This document shows positions 50,761 to 59,350 of a DNA stretch of 64,000 nt, one piece after another. This DNA is from Pelomonas lactea (GTDB taxonomy: Bacteria; Pseudomonadota; Gammaproteobacteria; Burkholderiales; Burkholderiaceae_C): positions 62,001-126,000 of the forward strand of contig NZ_JBIGHX010000001.1 in NCBI RefSeq assembly GCF_043555885.1, given 5' to 3'. The position numbers were made by a program, and so were the translations under genes. The notes under the pieces are model-generated. The model saw only the letters and a list, made by a program, of their open reading frames with translations, searched no databases and was not told where the DNA came from. Position 1 is the stretch's first letter. Every line of letters starts with the position of its first letter.

Positions 50761-51525
50761 ATGAGCTTTCTGGCCATCGACATCGGCAACACCCGGCTCA
50801 AATGGGCCGTCTACGCGAGCGGCGCCGAGCCCGGCAGCCCGCCGTTGCAGCACGGCGCCGTCTTCCTGGAGAACATCGACCGCCTGGCCGACGAGGACTG
50901 GCAAGGCCTGGCCCCGCCCACGCGCGTGCTGGGCAGCAACGTCGCCGGCGACGCGGTAAGACGCCGCGTCGAGGAGCAGATGGAGCACTGGGACCTGACG
51001 CCGCGTTGGGTCGTGCCGTCAGCCGAGGCGGCTGGCATCCGCAACGGCTACGACCACCCCACCCGCCTGGGCGCCGACCGCTGGGTGGCCGTCATCGGCG
51101 CGCACGCGCACGCCAGGAAGCGCGGCTTCGAAGGCCCGGTGCTGACCGTCATGGTAGGCACAGCGGTGACGGTGGACGCGCTGTCCACCGACGGCCAGTT
51201 TCTCGGCGGCTTGATCCTGCCGGGTCACGGCATCATGCTGCGCGCGCTGGAAGGCGGCACCGCCGGCCTGCGCGTGCCCACCGGCGAGGTGCGCGACTTC
51301 CCCACCAACACCAGCGACGCACTGACGACGGGCGGCACCTTCGCCATCACCGGCGCCATCGAGCGCATGCACCGCCTGCTGCGCCAGCGTGAAGGCCGCG
51401 AGCCGCTGCTGCTGATGACTGGCGGCGCCGGCTGGAAGGTCGCGCCGGCGCTGGATGCGCCGCATGAACTGGTCGAAGGGTTGATCTTTGACGGGTTGCT
51501 GGCGGTGGATGCGGCGCGTGGCTGA
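50761..51525 (+). CDS. coaX: Type III pantothenate kinase
   Basis: 254 residues of the CoaX family (ASKHA fold). DIGNTRLKWAVY is the phosphate-1 motif, LGADRWVAVIGAH and VGTAVTVDAL follow, then GGLILPGHGIMLRALEGGTAGL and MTGGAGW. Phosphorylates pantothenate in CoA synthesis. The ATG at 50761 gives the standard start MSFLAIDIGN; the frame upstream to 50686 is not conserved-like. Divergent from the chemoreceptor. Confidence 0.95.
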   Translation: MSFLAIDIGNTRLKWAVYASGAEPGSPPLQHGAVFLENIDRLADEDWQGLAPPTRVLGSNVAGDAVRRRVEEQMEHWDLTPRWVVPSAEAAGIRNGYDHPTRLGADRWVAVIGAHAHARKRGFEGPVLTVMVGTAVTVDALSTDGQFLGGLILPGHGIMLRALEGGTAGLRVPTGEVRDFPTNTSDALTTGGTFAITGAIERMHRLLRQREGREPLLLMTGGAGWKVAPALDAPHELVEGLIFDGLLAVDAARG

Positions 51526-51527
51526 CG

Positions 51528-51902
51528 CTATTCGACGTTGAGCAAGGCCGCCAGGCTGCCCTGCTGCATCTCCAGCCGCAGCAGCCGGTCGGCCAGCGCC
51601 ACCTCCCATAGGCGCTCGCCGGCCAGCGCATCGACGTCGTCCGGCTCGCTGGCACGCCCCTCACCGAAGACGCTCAGCACCAGCGCCTCGTCGAGCCGCC
51701 GGAACTGGCCGTTGCGGCGATAGCCTCTCACGAGCGCAAAGCCCACCGGACCCTCCGGGTCCAGACCCAGCCCGAGGTCTCCGCGCGGCGACAGGTCCGT
51801 GATGCACACACCGTACAGGCAGACGCTGCGGTTCAGCGACAGCACGTCGGTCATCGTGATGCCGGCGGCGCCCGTGGGGTCCTGCAAGGGTACTCGGGCC
51901 AT
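51528..51902 (-). CDS. Hypothetical protein, 124 residues
   Basis: No family recognised. The sequence is mixed alpha/beta (SLNRSVCLYGVCITDLSPRGDLGLGLD, ALVRGYRRNGQFRRLDEALVLSVFG), without signal peptide or helix for the membrane. A strong AGGAGAGGAG tract precedes the ATG at 51902. It ends 2 bp after the coaX stop and lies divergent from the CadC-type regulator, so it may be controlled by it. Confidence 0.65.
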   Translation of the reverse strand: MARVPLQDPTGAAGITMTDVLSLNRSVCLYGVCITDLSPRGDLGLGLDPEGPVGFALVRGYRRNGQFRRLDEALVLSVFGEGRASEPDDVDALAGERLWEVALADRLLRLEMQQGSLAALLNVE

Positions 51903-52066
51903 GTCTCGCTCCTCTCCTGATGTTGTGGTTGCTTCTGCCACGCTGCCGTCAGCGCGATGGCCTAAGCTAGGCGGGCCGAACTGGCGCGTCATCCGCATCG
52001 CTGATGACGCGCGCCTGTCCGCGCTGCGGCAGGCCACAACGAACAAGAGCTTTGAGGAGCCGTCGG

Positions 52067-54163
52067 GTGACACAGGTGAGGGTGTTCCAGCAATTCGAGA
52101 TCCGGCCGGAGGCGCGCCAGCTGATCGTGGGTGGCGCGCCAGTGGGCATCGGCGCGCGCGCCTTTGACGTGCTGCTGGCGCTGACCGAGCGCGCCGAGCG
52201 CGTCGTCAGCAAAGCCGAACTGCTGGACCTGGCCTGGCCCGGCGTGGTGGTGGAAGAGAACAACCTGACGGTGCAGATCTCCGCGCTGCGGCGCGTGCTG
52301 GGCCACGAAACCATCGTCACCGTCACCGGCCGCGGCTACCGGCTCAAGGCCACGCCCGTGGACACGCCAGCCCCCGAGCAACCCACACCCGGCGGGCGCG
52401 ACGACACGGCGCCCCGCCTGCAGCGGCGGCTGGCCGTCATCGTGCAGGCCGAGGTGGTGGGCTGGCCGCGCCTGGTGTCGCGTGACCCCACCCGCGCAGC
52501 GACCACGTGGAAGCGCATCCGCGTCGACCTGATCGAGCGCAGCCTGCCGCAGTTCGGCGGCCGCGCGATTGAGCTCACGGCCGAGCGGCTGCAGTTGGAG
52601 TTCGGCAGCGCCGTGGAGGCGGTGGCCTGGGCCGTCGAGCTGCAGGAAGCGCTGGCGGAACGCCGCCAGGCCGCGGACCCGGCAGAGAACCCGGCTTTCC
52701 ATGTGCGCATCGGCATTGCTGTGGATGACGTGATCGTGGACGACGGCAAACTGGTCGGCGACGGCGTCAACGTGGCGGCCGACCTTCAACTCAGCGCCGT
52801 GCACGACGAGATCCTGACCACCCAGAAGGTGTGCGACTTTGTCGCCGACAAGATCGCGGTGAGCTTCGAGCCGCTGGGCCAGCGCGTCATGCAGAAATCG
52901 CAGCGGCCGGTGAATGTGCTGCGCATCTCGGCCGGCGCGCGGCGCCACATCGTCACGGCGCTGCGCCCGGCCGGCGTGCGGGTGGCGTCGCTGGCGGTGC
53001 TGCCGTTCGCCACGGAAGGCCCGGCTGCCGACGCCTACTTCGGCGAGGGTGTCACCGAGGAGATCATCGCCACGCTGTCCCTGAACCGCGCGCTGTTCGT
53101 CATTGCCCACGGCTCCACCCTGCGCTATCGCGGCCACGACCTGAACCCCGCTGCGATAGCTGCCGAACTGGGCGTGCGCTACCTGGTGACGGGCCGTGTG
53201 CGACGCGCCGGCTCGCATGTGCGCATCCACGTCAGCCTGATCCACGCCGCCGACCAGCGGGTACTGTGGCAGCAGCCTTTCGACGGCGTCGTCGAAGACC
53301 TGTTCGCCTTCCAGACCGACATTGCCGCCAAGGTGGCCGCTGCCGCGGCCCCCCAGGTGCAGGACGAGGAAGTGGCCCAGGCTCGCCAGCGCCCCACCGA
53401 CAGCCATGACGCCTACGACTGCGTGTTGCGCGCGCTGGCCGGGATGCACAAGCTTGGCGCACCTGAGTTCGATGCTGCGGGCAGCCTGCTGCTGCGCGCC
53501 GTCGAGCTGGACCCCGGCTATGCCCAGGCCCATGCCCATCTGGCCTGGTGGTACAGCCTGCGGCAGTTCGACGGCCAGTCCAGCCCCAATGGCCGGGAAG
53601 GTCATCTGGCGCTGGAGCATGCGCTGCAGGCGGTCCGGCTGGACGGGCGCGACGCCTGGGTGCTCTCGGTGGCGGGCTACATGCTGTCGCTGCAGAGGCA
53701 GCATGACGAGGCGCTGGACTTGTTCGAGAAGGCCCTGACGCTGAACCCCAGCTGCGCGGCCGCCTGGGCGCGTAGCGCGGCCACGTTGTTTTATGTCGGC
53801 CGCGCCGAGGAGGCACTGGAGCGCCTGGACCGCGCGATGCGCCTGAGCCCGTTCGACCAGCACCTGTTCTGGCATCTCACCATCTGCGGCGGCGCCAGTT
53901 TCGTGGCCCGCCGCTACGACGAGGCCGCCGGCTGGCTCGGCAAGGCGCTGCGGCTGAACCCCGGCTTCAACGGCGCGCGCCGGCTGCAGATCGCCGCACT
54001 GGCCAGGACCGGTGAACTCGCCGAGGCGCGCGCGCTGGCCGATCAGTTGCTCATCGACTGCCCGGGCTTCTCGGTGGAGGAGTTCGGGCGCTGGTCACCG
54101 CTTCAGCGCCCGCATCTGGCCGACCTGCTGTCCGCGCTGCGCCTGGCCGGGCTGCCGGGCTGA
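52067..54163 (+). CDS. CadC-like regulator: winged helix, decayed nucleotide-cyclase domain, TPRs
   Basis: 698 residues with GTG start (GAGGAG 7 nt upstream). Residues 1-100: OmpR/CadC-type winged helix (GARAFDVLLALTERAERVV, ENNLTVQISALRRVLG, TVTGRGYRL). About 120-290: class III cyclase homology, but the metal-binding Asp region is AEVVGWP and the GDG motif is TAE, so it should be inactive. About 300-440: TolB/FlgO-like region (SLAVLPFATEGPAADAYFGEGVTEEIIATLS). About 450-690: TPR-like repeats. No membrane helix is seen, so it is cytoplasmic, unlike CadC. It lies 35 bp before the haloperoxidase-like gene and probably regulates it. Confidence 0.88.
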   Translation: MTQVRVFQQFEIRPEARQLIVGGAPVGIGARAFDVLLALTERAERVVSKAELLDLAWPGVVVEENNLTVQISALRRVLGHETIVTVTGRGYRLKATPVDTPAPEQPTPGGRDDTAPRLQRRLAVIVQAEVVGWPRLVSRDPTRAATTWKRIRVDLIERSLPQFGGRAIELTAERLQLEFGSAVEAVAWAVELQEALAERRQAADPAENPAFHVRIGIAVDDVIVDDGKLVGDGVNVAADLQLSAVHDEILTTQKVCDFVADKIAVSFEPLGQRVMQKSQRPVNVLRISAGARRHIVTALRPAGVRVASLAVLPFATEGPAADAYFGEGVTEEIIATLSLNRALFVIAHGSTLRYRGHDLNPAAIAAELGVRYLVTGRVRRAGSHVRIHVSLIHAADQRVLWQQPFDGVVEDLFAFQTDIAAKVAAAAAPQVQDEEVAQARQRPTDSHDAYDCVLRALAGMHKLGAPEFDAAGSLLLRAVELDPGYAQAHAHLAWWYSLRQFDGQSSPNGREGHLALEHALQAVRLDGRDAWVLSVAGYMLSLQRQHDEALDLFEKALTLNPSCAAAWARSAATLFYVGRAEEALERLDRAMRLSPFDQHLFWHLTICGGASFVARRYDEAAGWLGKALRLNPGFNGARRLQIAALARTGELAEARALADQLLIDCPGFSVEEFGRWSPLQRPHLADLLSALRLAGLPG

Positions 54164-54198
54164 CGTCAGCACCGCTTCATTCACCCCAGGAGGAAGAC

Positions 54199-55572
54199 AT
54201 GGTTTGGAATGCCCAGAACAGTCCCTACAGCTTCAACGTGTCACCCAACGTCTCGCCGAACGTCTCTCCCAACGTGTCGCCAAACGTTTCCCCGAACGTG
54301 TCGCCCAACGTCTCCCCCAACGTTTCGCCGAACGTCTCTCCCAATGTGTCACCCAATGTGTCGCCGAATGTGTCGGCGAACGTTGGCGCCTTTGTGATGC
54401 CCTCCATGGCGGCCACCGCGGTCGCGGTGCCGGTGGCCGTGGCGGCGCACAACACGGGTGCCGGCGGCGCCACGGGCAGCGGCTTCATCGGCGGCTACGG
54501 GCAGGTGGCCCGCTTCGAGTACGCGACGCCGGCTGGCCTGTCGCCGCTGCCCTGGGTGATGGATTTCGCCGAGGGCGACGGCTGGCCATCGTTCCCCGAT
54601 GCGCTGCGCATCAACCCTTACGCGTACCCTGACAAGCCGCTGGAATGGCAGCCCGGCGACTGGGACCCCGCGCTGCGCTTCTGGTCCCTGGACTTCGACC
54701 CCCAACTCACCGAATGGCTGCAGGATCTGAACCTTGGCGCCCCGTCGGTGATGGCCGCCCGCGAGTTCGCGCGCTTTCACGAGCATTGGCGGGCAAAGCC
54801 GACATCCACCGATCGCTACGCGCCGTCCGAGCCTTCGGAGATGCAACTGGAGTTCGAGCGAGACGAGGGCCTGTTGATGTGGCGCCCCGCGAAGCCTGGA
54901 GGCCGCGACGAATGCGTTGCCGCGGCACTGGTGGTCAGGCGAGAACTCGACGAGATGGTCGATCTGATGCGCGACGACCGCATGCGCTACCTGGAGGAAC
55001 TGGCCCAGCAGTCGGGCCAGATCGTGCCCTACTTCGTGCACCTGATGGGCATCAACCCGGTCAACAAGCCGTGGACGATGGAGCTGATGAACTGCGCCAG
55101 CGCCATCGGCAACCTGGTGAAGATGCAATACAAGTCGCACTATCGGCGCGTGCGTCCTTCCTTCCTGTGTCCGGGGCTGACCCCGCCCTGGGGCCCGCCG
55201 CAGCATCCGTCCTTCCCCAGCGGCCACTCGACGGTGGCGCACCTGACGGCACTGCTTCTGTTGGAGGTGAAAGGCATCGCCCAGCGTTTCGGTGTGTTCG
55301 CGCCGAACGGCGGCCGAGGCGACAAGCCCACCAAGAGTGATTTCCTGGCGCTGCACTACGGCGAGAACCAGCGATCGCCGCTGCTGTGGCTGGCCTGGCG
55401 CATCGCCAAGGGCCGCGAACGCCTGGGCGTCCACTACGCCAGCGACAGCGCCGCTGGCCGCCGCCTGGCGGCGCTGGTCTGGGATCGCTGCGCCCCCGCA
55501 GATGCCGCGTTTCCCGTGCCCGCATTGCAAGCGGTGCTGGCACGCGCCAAGGCCGAGTGGCCTGAGCTGTAG
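54199..55572 (+). CDS. Vanadium haloperoxidase/PAP2-type phosphatase with N-terminal NVSP repeats
   Basis: 457 residues. Residues 13-60 are twelve tandem tetrapeptides, NVSP eleven times then NVSA. A hydrophobic Ala/Val stretch (ATAVAVPVAVAA) follows. The C-terminal half has all three PAP2/haloperoxidase motifs: K312-x6-RP (KSHYRRVRP), PSGH (H343, FPSGHSTVAHL) and R-x5-H-x3-D (RERLGVHYASD, H412). The fold binds phosphate or vanadate; either halide oxidation or phosphomonoesterase activity is possible. No classical signal peptide. SD AGGAGGAAG. A GC-rich terminator follows. Confidence 0.85.
   Translation: MVWNAQNSPYSFNVSPNVSPNVSPNVSPNVSPNVSPNVSPNVSPNVSPNVSPNVSPNVSANVGAFVMPSMAATAVAVPVAVAAHNTGAGGATGSGFIGGYGQVARFEYATPAGLSPLPWVMDFAEGDGWPSFPDALRINPYAYPDKPLEWQPGDWDPALRFWSLDFDPQLTEWLQDLNLGAPSVMAAREFARFHEHWRAKPTSTDRYAPSEPSEMQLEFERDEGLLMWRPAKPGGRDECVAAALVVRRELDEMVDLMRDDRMRYLEELAQQSGQIVPYFVHLMGINPVNKPWTMELMNCASAIGNLVKMQYKSHYRRVRPSFLCPGLTPPWGPPQHPSFPSGHSTVAHLTALLLLEVKGIAQRFGVFAPNGGRGDKPTKSDFLALHYGENQRSPLLWLAWRIAKGRERLGVHYASDSAAGRRLAALVWDRCAPADAAFPVPALQAVLARAKAEWPEL
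54235..54378 (+). repeat. 12 x 12-bp tandem coding repeat (NVSP)
   Basis: Twelve consecutive 12-bp units coding Asn-Val-Ser-Pro (last one Ala). Units differ at synonymous sites (AAC/AAT, GTG/GTC/GTT, TCA/TCG/TCT/TCC, CCC/CCG/CCA) while the protein repeat is unchanged. Confidence 0.97.
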
Positions 55573-55590
55573 CCAAGCGGCGCGATGAAA

Positions 55591-55610
55591 AACGGGCCCG
55601 CGGGCCCGTT
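55591..55610 (-). terminator. Intrinsic terminator between two convergent genes
   Basis: AACGGGCCCGCGGGCCCGTT is fully self-complementary. On the minus strand it runs into TTTTTC, a good U tract, so it should stop the 925-residue gene; on the plus strand the tail (GGTCGTTCTG) is weaker. Confidence 0.75.
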
Positions 55611-55635
55611 GGTCGTTCTGCCGGTACCGCCCTAG

Positions 55636-58413
55636 CTAGAGCGGTGCCAGCGCCAAGTTGTTGTCGTGCGCCACCAGTTCCAGCACCTCGGCCCACGTCG
55701 ACGGCGGCGCTTCGGCGGTGAGGTTGGACGGGTCGGCGGGCGCATGGACGCTCACCAGCACCCACGCGGCATCAGCGGTTCCAGATGGGGCCTGCAGCCT
55801 GAATTCCACATTGCCACCGCCGGCGACGGACTGCGGCCTGACGGCGCTCTTCGCGGCCACCCAGCGCACGCGGCTGGCTGAAGGGGTGTCCGACGTCCAC
55901 CACCACTGCACGACCGTGCCAGCAGCGGGCTGCGCCCCGCGATTGCCCACTCTCACGAGGAGCTGCGCGCCAGCCCGCTTGATCCAATCACGGTGCGCAT
56001 GCCAGCGTTCGTTTGCACCGACGCGCAGCGGCACCGGTGCATAGCCGCCATCGCCAGCGCGGCCATCGTCGCCCCGGCGGTCGGCGATGAAGACGTCCAC
56101 GCGTGGCGGCTTGCCGGGCCCCTCAGCGGTGTCGCGCGGATCGTCGGTGGCATACAACCCCTGCTGCTCGAAGGCCCACCGGATGACCTTGTGCACGCGC
56201 CCGCCCTGGCGCCGCACGCTGCGAGCATTGAGGTTGAAGGGCCAGGCGGCCTCGACGTTCCAGGCCCCCGTGCCCAGATCGGCGTCGATCAGCGCACCGA
56301 CGAACTGATCGGCCGTCCGCGCCGGCGCCAGTGTGTCTGGGCCCAGCAGCGAGATGCCGTGCATGATCAGGTAGACGCAGTAGTCCGATGCCGACAGGCG
56401 CGTCAGCTCGTCCTCGAGCGCCTGCGCATCAGATGCGTCCTGATCGCGCGTGTCCCCACCCAGGCTGCGGTACAGCCGGAACAGCGACGACGACATCAAC
56501 TGCTCGCCGAAGTAACTGTGGTGATACCGCTCCAGTGACGCGGTGAAGTCCAGCCGCGTCAGGTTACGGCAGCCGCACCACGCGTAGCTGCCCAGCGGCG
56601 AGCGGCCATGGCTGCGACCAGGCACCTCGACCCACGGGTAGGTGACGTAACGGATCGGCGCGTCGGGATCTGCGCCGGCAGCAAGCCGCGAGATCGGGTC
56701 GGCCACGATGGCGGCCAGTGCGTCGCCAGCACTGTGAGCGAACGGAAACTCCAGCTCGCCGGTGCTGGCGAAGTTCAGCACATGGCCGAACTCGTGCCAG
56801 GCCCAGCGCGGGTCGCTGGCGACGCTGAGGTACTGGGCCTTCAGCCGGCCGACCATTGGGCCTTGGTGGCCGTCGTCGGCCGTCAAGTGCAGCTTGCGGC
56901 GGTGCACGGGATCGGCCGATCCGTAGTTCACCAGCAACTGCAAGGGATCACTTGGCAGTGGATGCCCATCGGTGCCGTTGAGGTCGCCCAGGAAAGGGCG
57001 TACTTCGGCGCTGGGCAATTCGCCGTCGGGCGCCCAGCGCATAGCCGGCCGCACCCGGTGCACCAGCGGCAGGCGTGCAAACCGAAAGTACTCACCCGGA
57101 CTGAGCCCGTAGGCCAGCATGCGGCTGAACAGTTCGGCCGCCCGCAGATGGGCGTCGATCGCTGCCTGCTGGTCGGACCTGACCGGCGGTTCGGTATCGT
57201 CGCCAGCCGTGACCACCTCGCCCTTGGAGGCGACCGTGCAACCGCCCAGCCTGGCCGTGCTGCGGGCGCTGGCCGCCCGGACTTCGAAGAGCCCGGCATG
57301 ATCTGCGTCGCTGAACTTCAGCAGGTCGCCCGCCACCAGCTCGGCGTCCACGGCATCCCTGAAGCTGCCGAGCTCATCGTCGCTCAAGGTGGTACGCCGC
57401 CGAGCCAGCGAATCTCGAGGGCGTTGCAGATATGGCAGGTCCGGCACCAACTTCCCGGCAGGGAGTGGCGACTCCCGGGACGCGGCATCCTGGACGAAGC
57501 AGCTCAACGTCCTCGGCTTCGTCTCGGCGACGCCGGCACCGATCACCAGGTCGCGATGAATCTCCACGAGCTTCACGGTGCGCGAGCCCGAGTCGACCGC
57601 GAGCTCGACGCGAAAGTCGTAGGTGAGCGCCCGGGCGGCGCGCTTCGAAGGCCGCCCCTTTGCCGACTGCGGCCACCGCAACGCATAGCCCGATGCAGTC
57701 AAGCGGTTGGGCGGCGCATCGGCACGGTCGGTCTTCTCGATGTTGGCAACCCAGACCGCACCCTCGCAGTCCAGCCCGCGCCCGATCTCCTTGCGTACAT
57801 CGCTCACGAGGTTGAAGTCCGGCTCGCCCGCCAAGCTCTGCCACGGCACAACCTCCAGGGCACGGCGCGTGGTCAGCCCCGCCAAAGTGACACCATGGAT
57901 GCGAACCTCGTTGCCCTCGTGCAACTGCATCACGATGCGCAACCCCATGTCACTGCCCACCTGCAATTGCGTCTTCGTGTCCACCGAGCCTGCCAGCAGC
58001 ACCAGCAGACTGGGCGTGACGGCCGGCGCACCTGCCGCGGCACGGCGCTCGACCAAGAACGAACCTAGGGGACGACGGATGCTCTTAGGCGGCGCCAGCT
58101 CGGTGCATGGCAGCCAGCCGAAGCCACTTCGCTCGGCACTGCCCGTCTGCTCAAGCGCCTTCCGAATTTCGGGATGCAGCCACTCCCCCGGCCTGAACTG
58201 AAGCGCTGCCTGCAGAGCATCCAGGTACTCAAGCCCGATGCGACAACAACCCTCGTTGAAATCGCCAAGGACGTTGTGGACAACGTAGGGCCAGCCAGGA
58301 TGGCGCACCATGCCCACCACGTCCCGCAGCGTGAATGGGTCGACGATGGTCTCGACGTGAAACGCGTCGAACGGTGGCGGACTGCTCTTGCTGTCCCATT
58401 GGCATGCGGGCAT
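55636..58413 (-). CDS. Large uncharacterised protein with HEFGH zinc-metallopeptidase motif
   Basis: 925 residues, no signal peptide or membrane helix. I recognise no full-length family. A zinc-binding HExxH is seen in WAWHEFGHVLNF (H540, E541, H544), followed by EFPFAHSAGDALAAIVADP, where His560 or Asp564 could be a third ligand in place of the usual Glu. The C-terminus (about 800-915) looks like an Ig/beta-sandwich (LLVRVGNRGAQPAAGTVVQWWW). The N-terminal 450 residues are mixed. SD GGGAGGGAG precedes the ATG. It is convergent to the NVSP haloperoxidase-like gene and divergent from a LuxR-type gene. Protease activity is inference. Confidence 0.8.
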   Translation of the reverse strand: MPACQWDSKSSPPPFDAFHVETIVDPFTLRDVVGMVRHPGWPYVVHNVLGDFNEGCCRIGLEYLDALQAALQFRPGEWLHPEIRKALEQTGSAERSGFGWLPCTELAPPKSIRRPLGSFLVERRAAAGAPAVTPSLLVLLAGSVDTKTQLQVGSDMGLRIVMQLHEGNEVRIHGVTLAGLTTRRALEVVPWQSLAGEPDFNLVSDVRKEIGRGLDCEGAVWVANIEKTDRADAPPNRLTASGYALRWPQSAKGRPSKRAARALTYDFRVELAVDSGSRTVKLVEIHRDLVIGAGVAETKPRTLSCFVQDAASRESPLPAGKLVPDLPYLQRPRDSLARRRTTLSDDELGSFRDAVDAELVAGDLLKFSDADHAGLFEVRAASARSTARLGGCTVASKGEVVTAGDDTEPPVRSDQQAAIDAHLRAAELFSRMLAYGLSPGEYFRFARLPLVHRVRPAMRWAPDGELPSAEVRPFLGDLNGTDGHPLPSDPLQLLVNYGSADPVHRRKLHLTADDGHQGPMVGRLKAQYLSVASDPRWAWHEFGHVLNFASTGELEFPFAHSAGDALAAIVADPISRLAAGADPDAPIRYVTYPWVEVPGRSHGRSPLGSYAWCGCRNLTRLDFTASLERYHHSYFGEQLMSSSLFRLYRSLGGDTRDQDASDAQALEDELTRLSASDYCVYLIMHGISLLGPDTLAPARTADQFVGALIDADLGTGAWNVEAAWPFNLNARSVRRQGGRVHKVIRWAFEQQGLYATDDPRDTAEGPGKPPRVDVFIADRRGDDGRAGDGGYAPVPLRVGANERWHAHRDWIKRAGAQLLVRVGNRGAQPAAGTVVQWWWTSDTPSASRVRWVAAKSAVRPQSVAGGGNVEFRLQAPSGTADAAWVLVSVHAPADPSNLTAEAPPSTWAEVLELVAHDNNLALAPL

Positions 58414-58454
58414 GGACTCCCTCCCTCGGTTTCACTTAGCAACGTTTAGAGCTT

Positions 58455-58473
58455 CCTTAGCAAGCGCGTAAGG
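58455..58473. promoter_or_regulatory. Inverted repeat in a divergent promoter region
   Basis: CCTTA-N9-TAAGG within the 112-bp, AT-richer space between the metallopeptidase-like gene and the first LuxR-type gene. Possible operator; short and unsupported elsewhere. Confidence 0.25.
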
Positions 58474-58525
58474 ATTATTTCGGCGCGTCGCCAGAGACTG
58501 CATGCACAACTGGTAGGAGAACTGC

Positions 58526-59269
58526 ATGCTTGATTCGCCGACACGAACCGATGGCACCGCCCCCGCCACGACCGGCTTGCGCCCTGCCCGTCCGCTTCCA
58601 AGCGCCACCACGCCCTTGGTGCGACCAGCCGGCCTGGACACGTCCGAGTTCGCCGAGATCCTGGAAGAGCTGGACACCGGCGTCATCGTCTGCAGCGAGA
58701 CCGGCCGGCTGGCCCTGGCCAACAACGTGGCGCGGCGCGAACTGCTGAGCGGGCGACCGCTGGCGGTCGACAACACTGGGCTCATCTATCTCGCGGCAGA
58801 CGCCCAACCCGCCTTGCGCCAGTGGCAGGCCGCGCTGCATGCAGCCACGCTGAGCCGCCAGCGTCAGATGCTGGCCCTGAGCGACGGCACCCAACGGCTG
58901 ATGGTCTCGGTGATGCCGCTGGGGCAGCAGCCCCGTTGGGCTCTGGTGATGCTGGGCCGCCGCCAGCCCGCGCCGACGCTGGCGTTGGAAATGCTGGGCA
59001 GCCTCTACGCCCTGACCGGCGCCGAACAGCAGGTGCTCGTCGGCCTTCTGGCCGGCCAGCGCGTGGAAGCGATTGCCTGCGAACGCGGCGTCGCGGTGGC
59101 CACGCTGCGCTCCCAGGTGGGGTCCATCCGCGAGAAGCTGGGCGCCGGCCGGCTTGAAGACCTGGTGCGGCTGGCCGCGGGTCTGCCGCCCATGAGCAGC
59201 GTGCTGCGCAGCCCGCCGATATGGGCAGCCGGCGTGCCTCGCGACTGCACCGAACCTCGGGCCGCCTGA
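58526..59269 (+). CDS. PAS-like / LuxR-type transcriptional regulator (first of tandem pair)
   Basis: 247 residues. After a low-complexity N-terminus, residues 40-150 form a PAS-like sensor (ILEELDTGVIVCSETGRLALANNVARREL). The C-terminal LuxR/GerE helix-turn-helix is LTGAEQQVLVGLLAGQRVEAIACERGVAVATLRSQVGSIREKLG. GGAG precedes the ATG. Divergent from the metallopeptidase-like gene, a plausible target. A paralogue follows 81 bp downstream. Confidence 0.85.
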   Translation: MLDSPTRTDGTAPATTGLRPARPLPSATTPLVRPAGLDTSEFAEILEELDTGVIVCSETGRLALANNVARRELLSGRPLAVDNTGLIYLAADAQPALRQWQAALHAATLSRQRQMLALSDGTQRLMVSVMPLGQQPRWALVMLGRRQPAPTLALEMLGSLYALTGAEQQVLVGLLAGQRVEAIACERGVAVATLRSQVGSIREKLGAGRLEDLVRLAAGLPPMSSVLRSPPIWAAGVPRDCTEPRAA

Positions 59270-59350
59270 GCGGCGCACCTGGCCCCGTTCAGGCGCCGCC
59301 TCATCTCAATGGACCGGAACAGGCCCAATACCCTCCTCCATGGTGGTCCC

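Noticed and set aside
54235..54378. CRISPR-like or satellite array
   Set aside because: Units are 12 bp with no spacers and are in frame, encoding a perfect tetrapeptide repeat.
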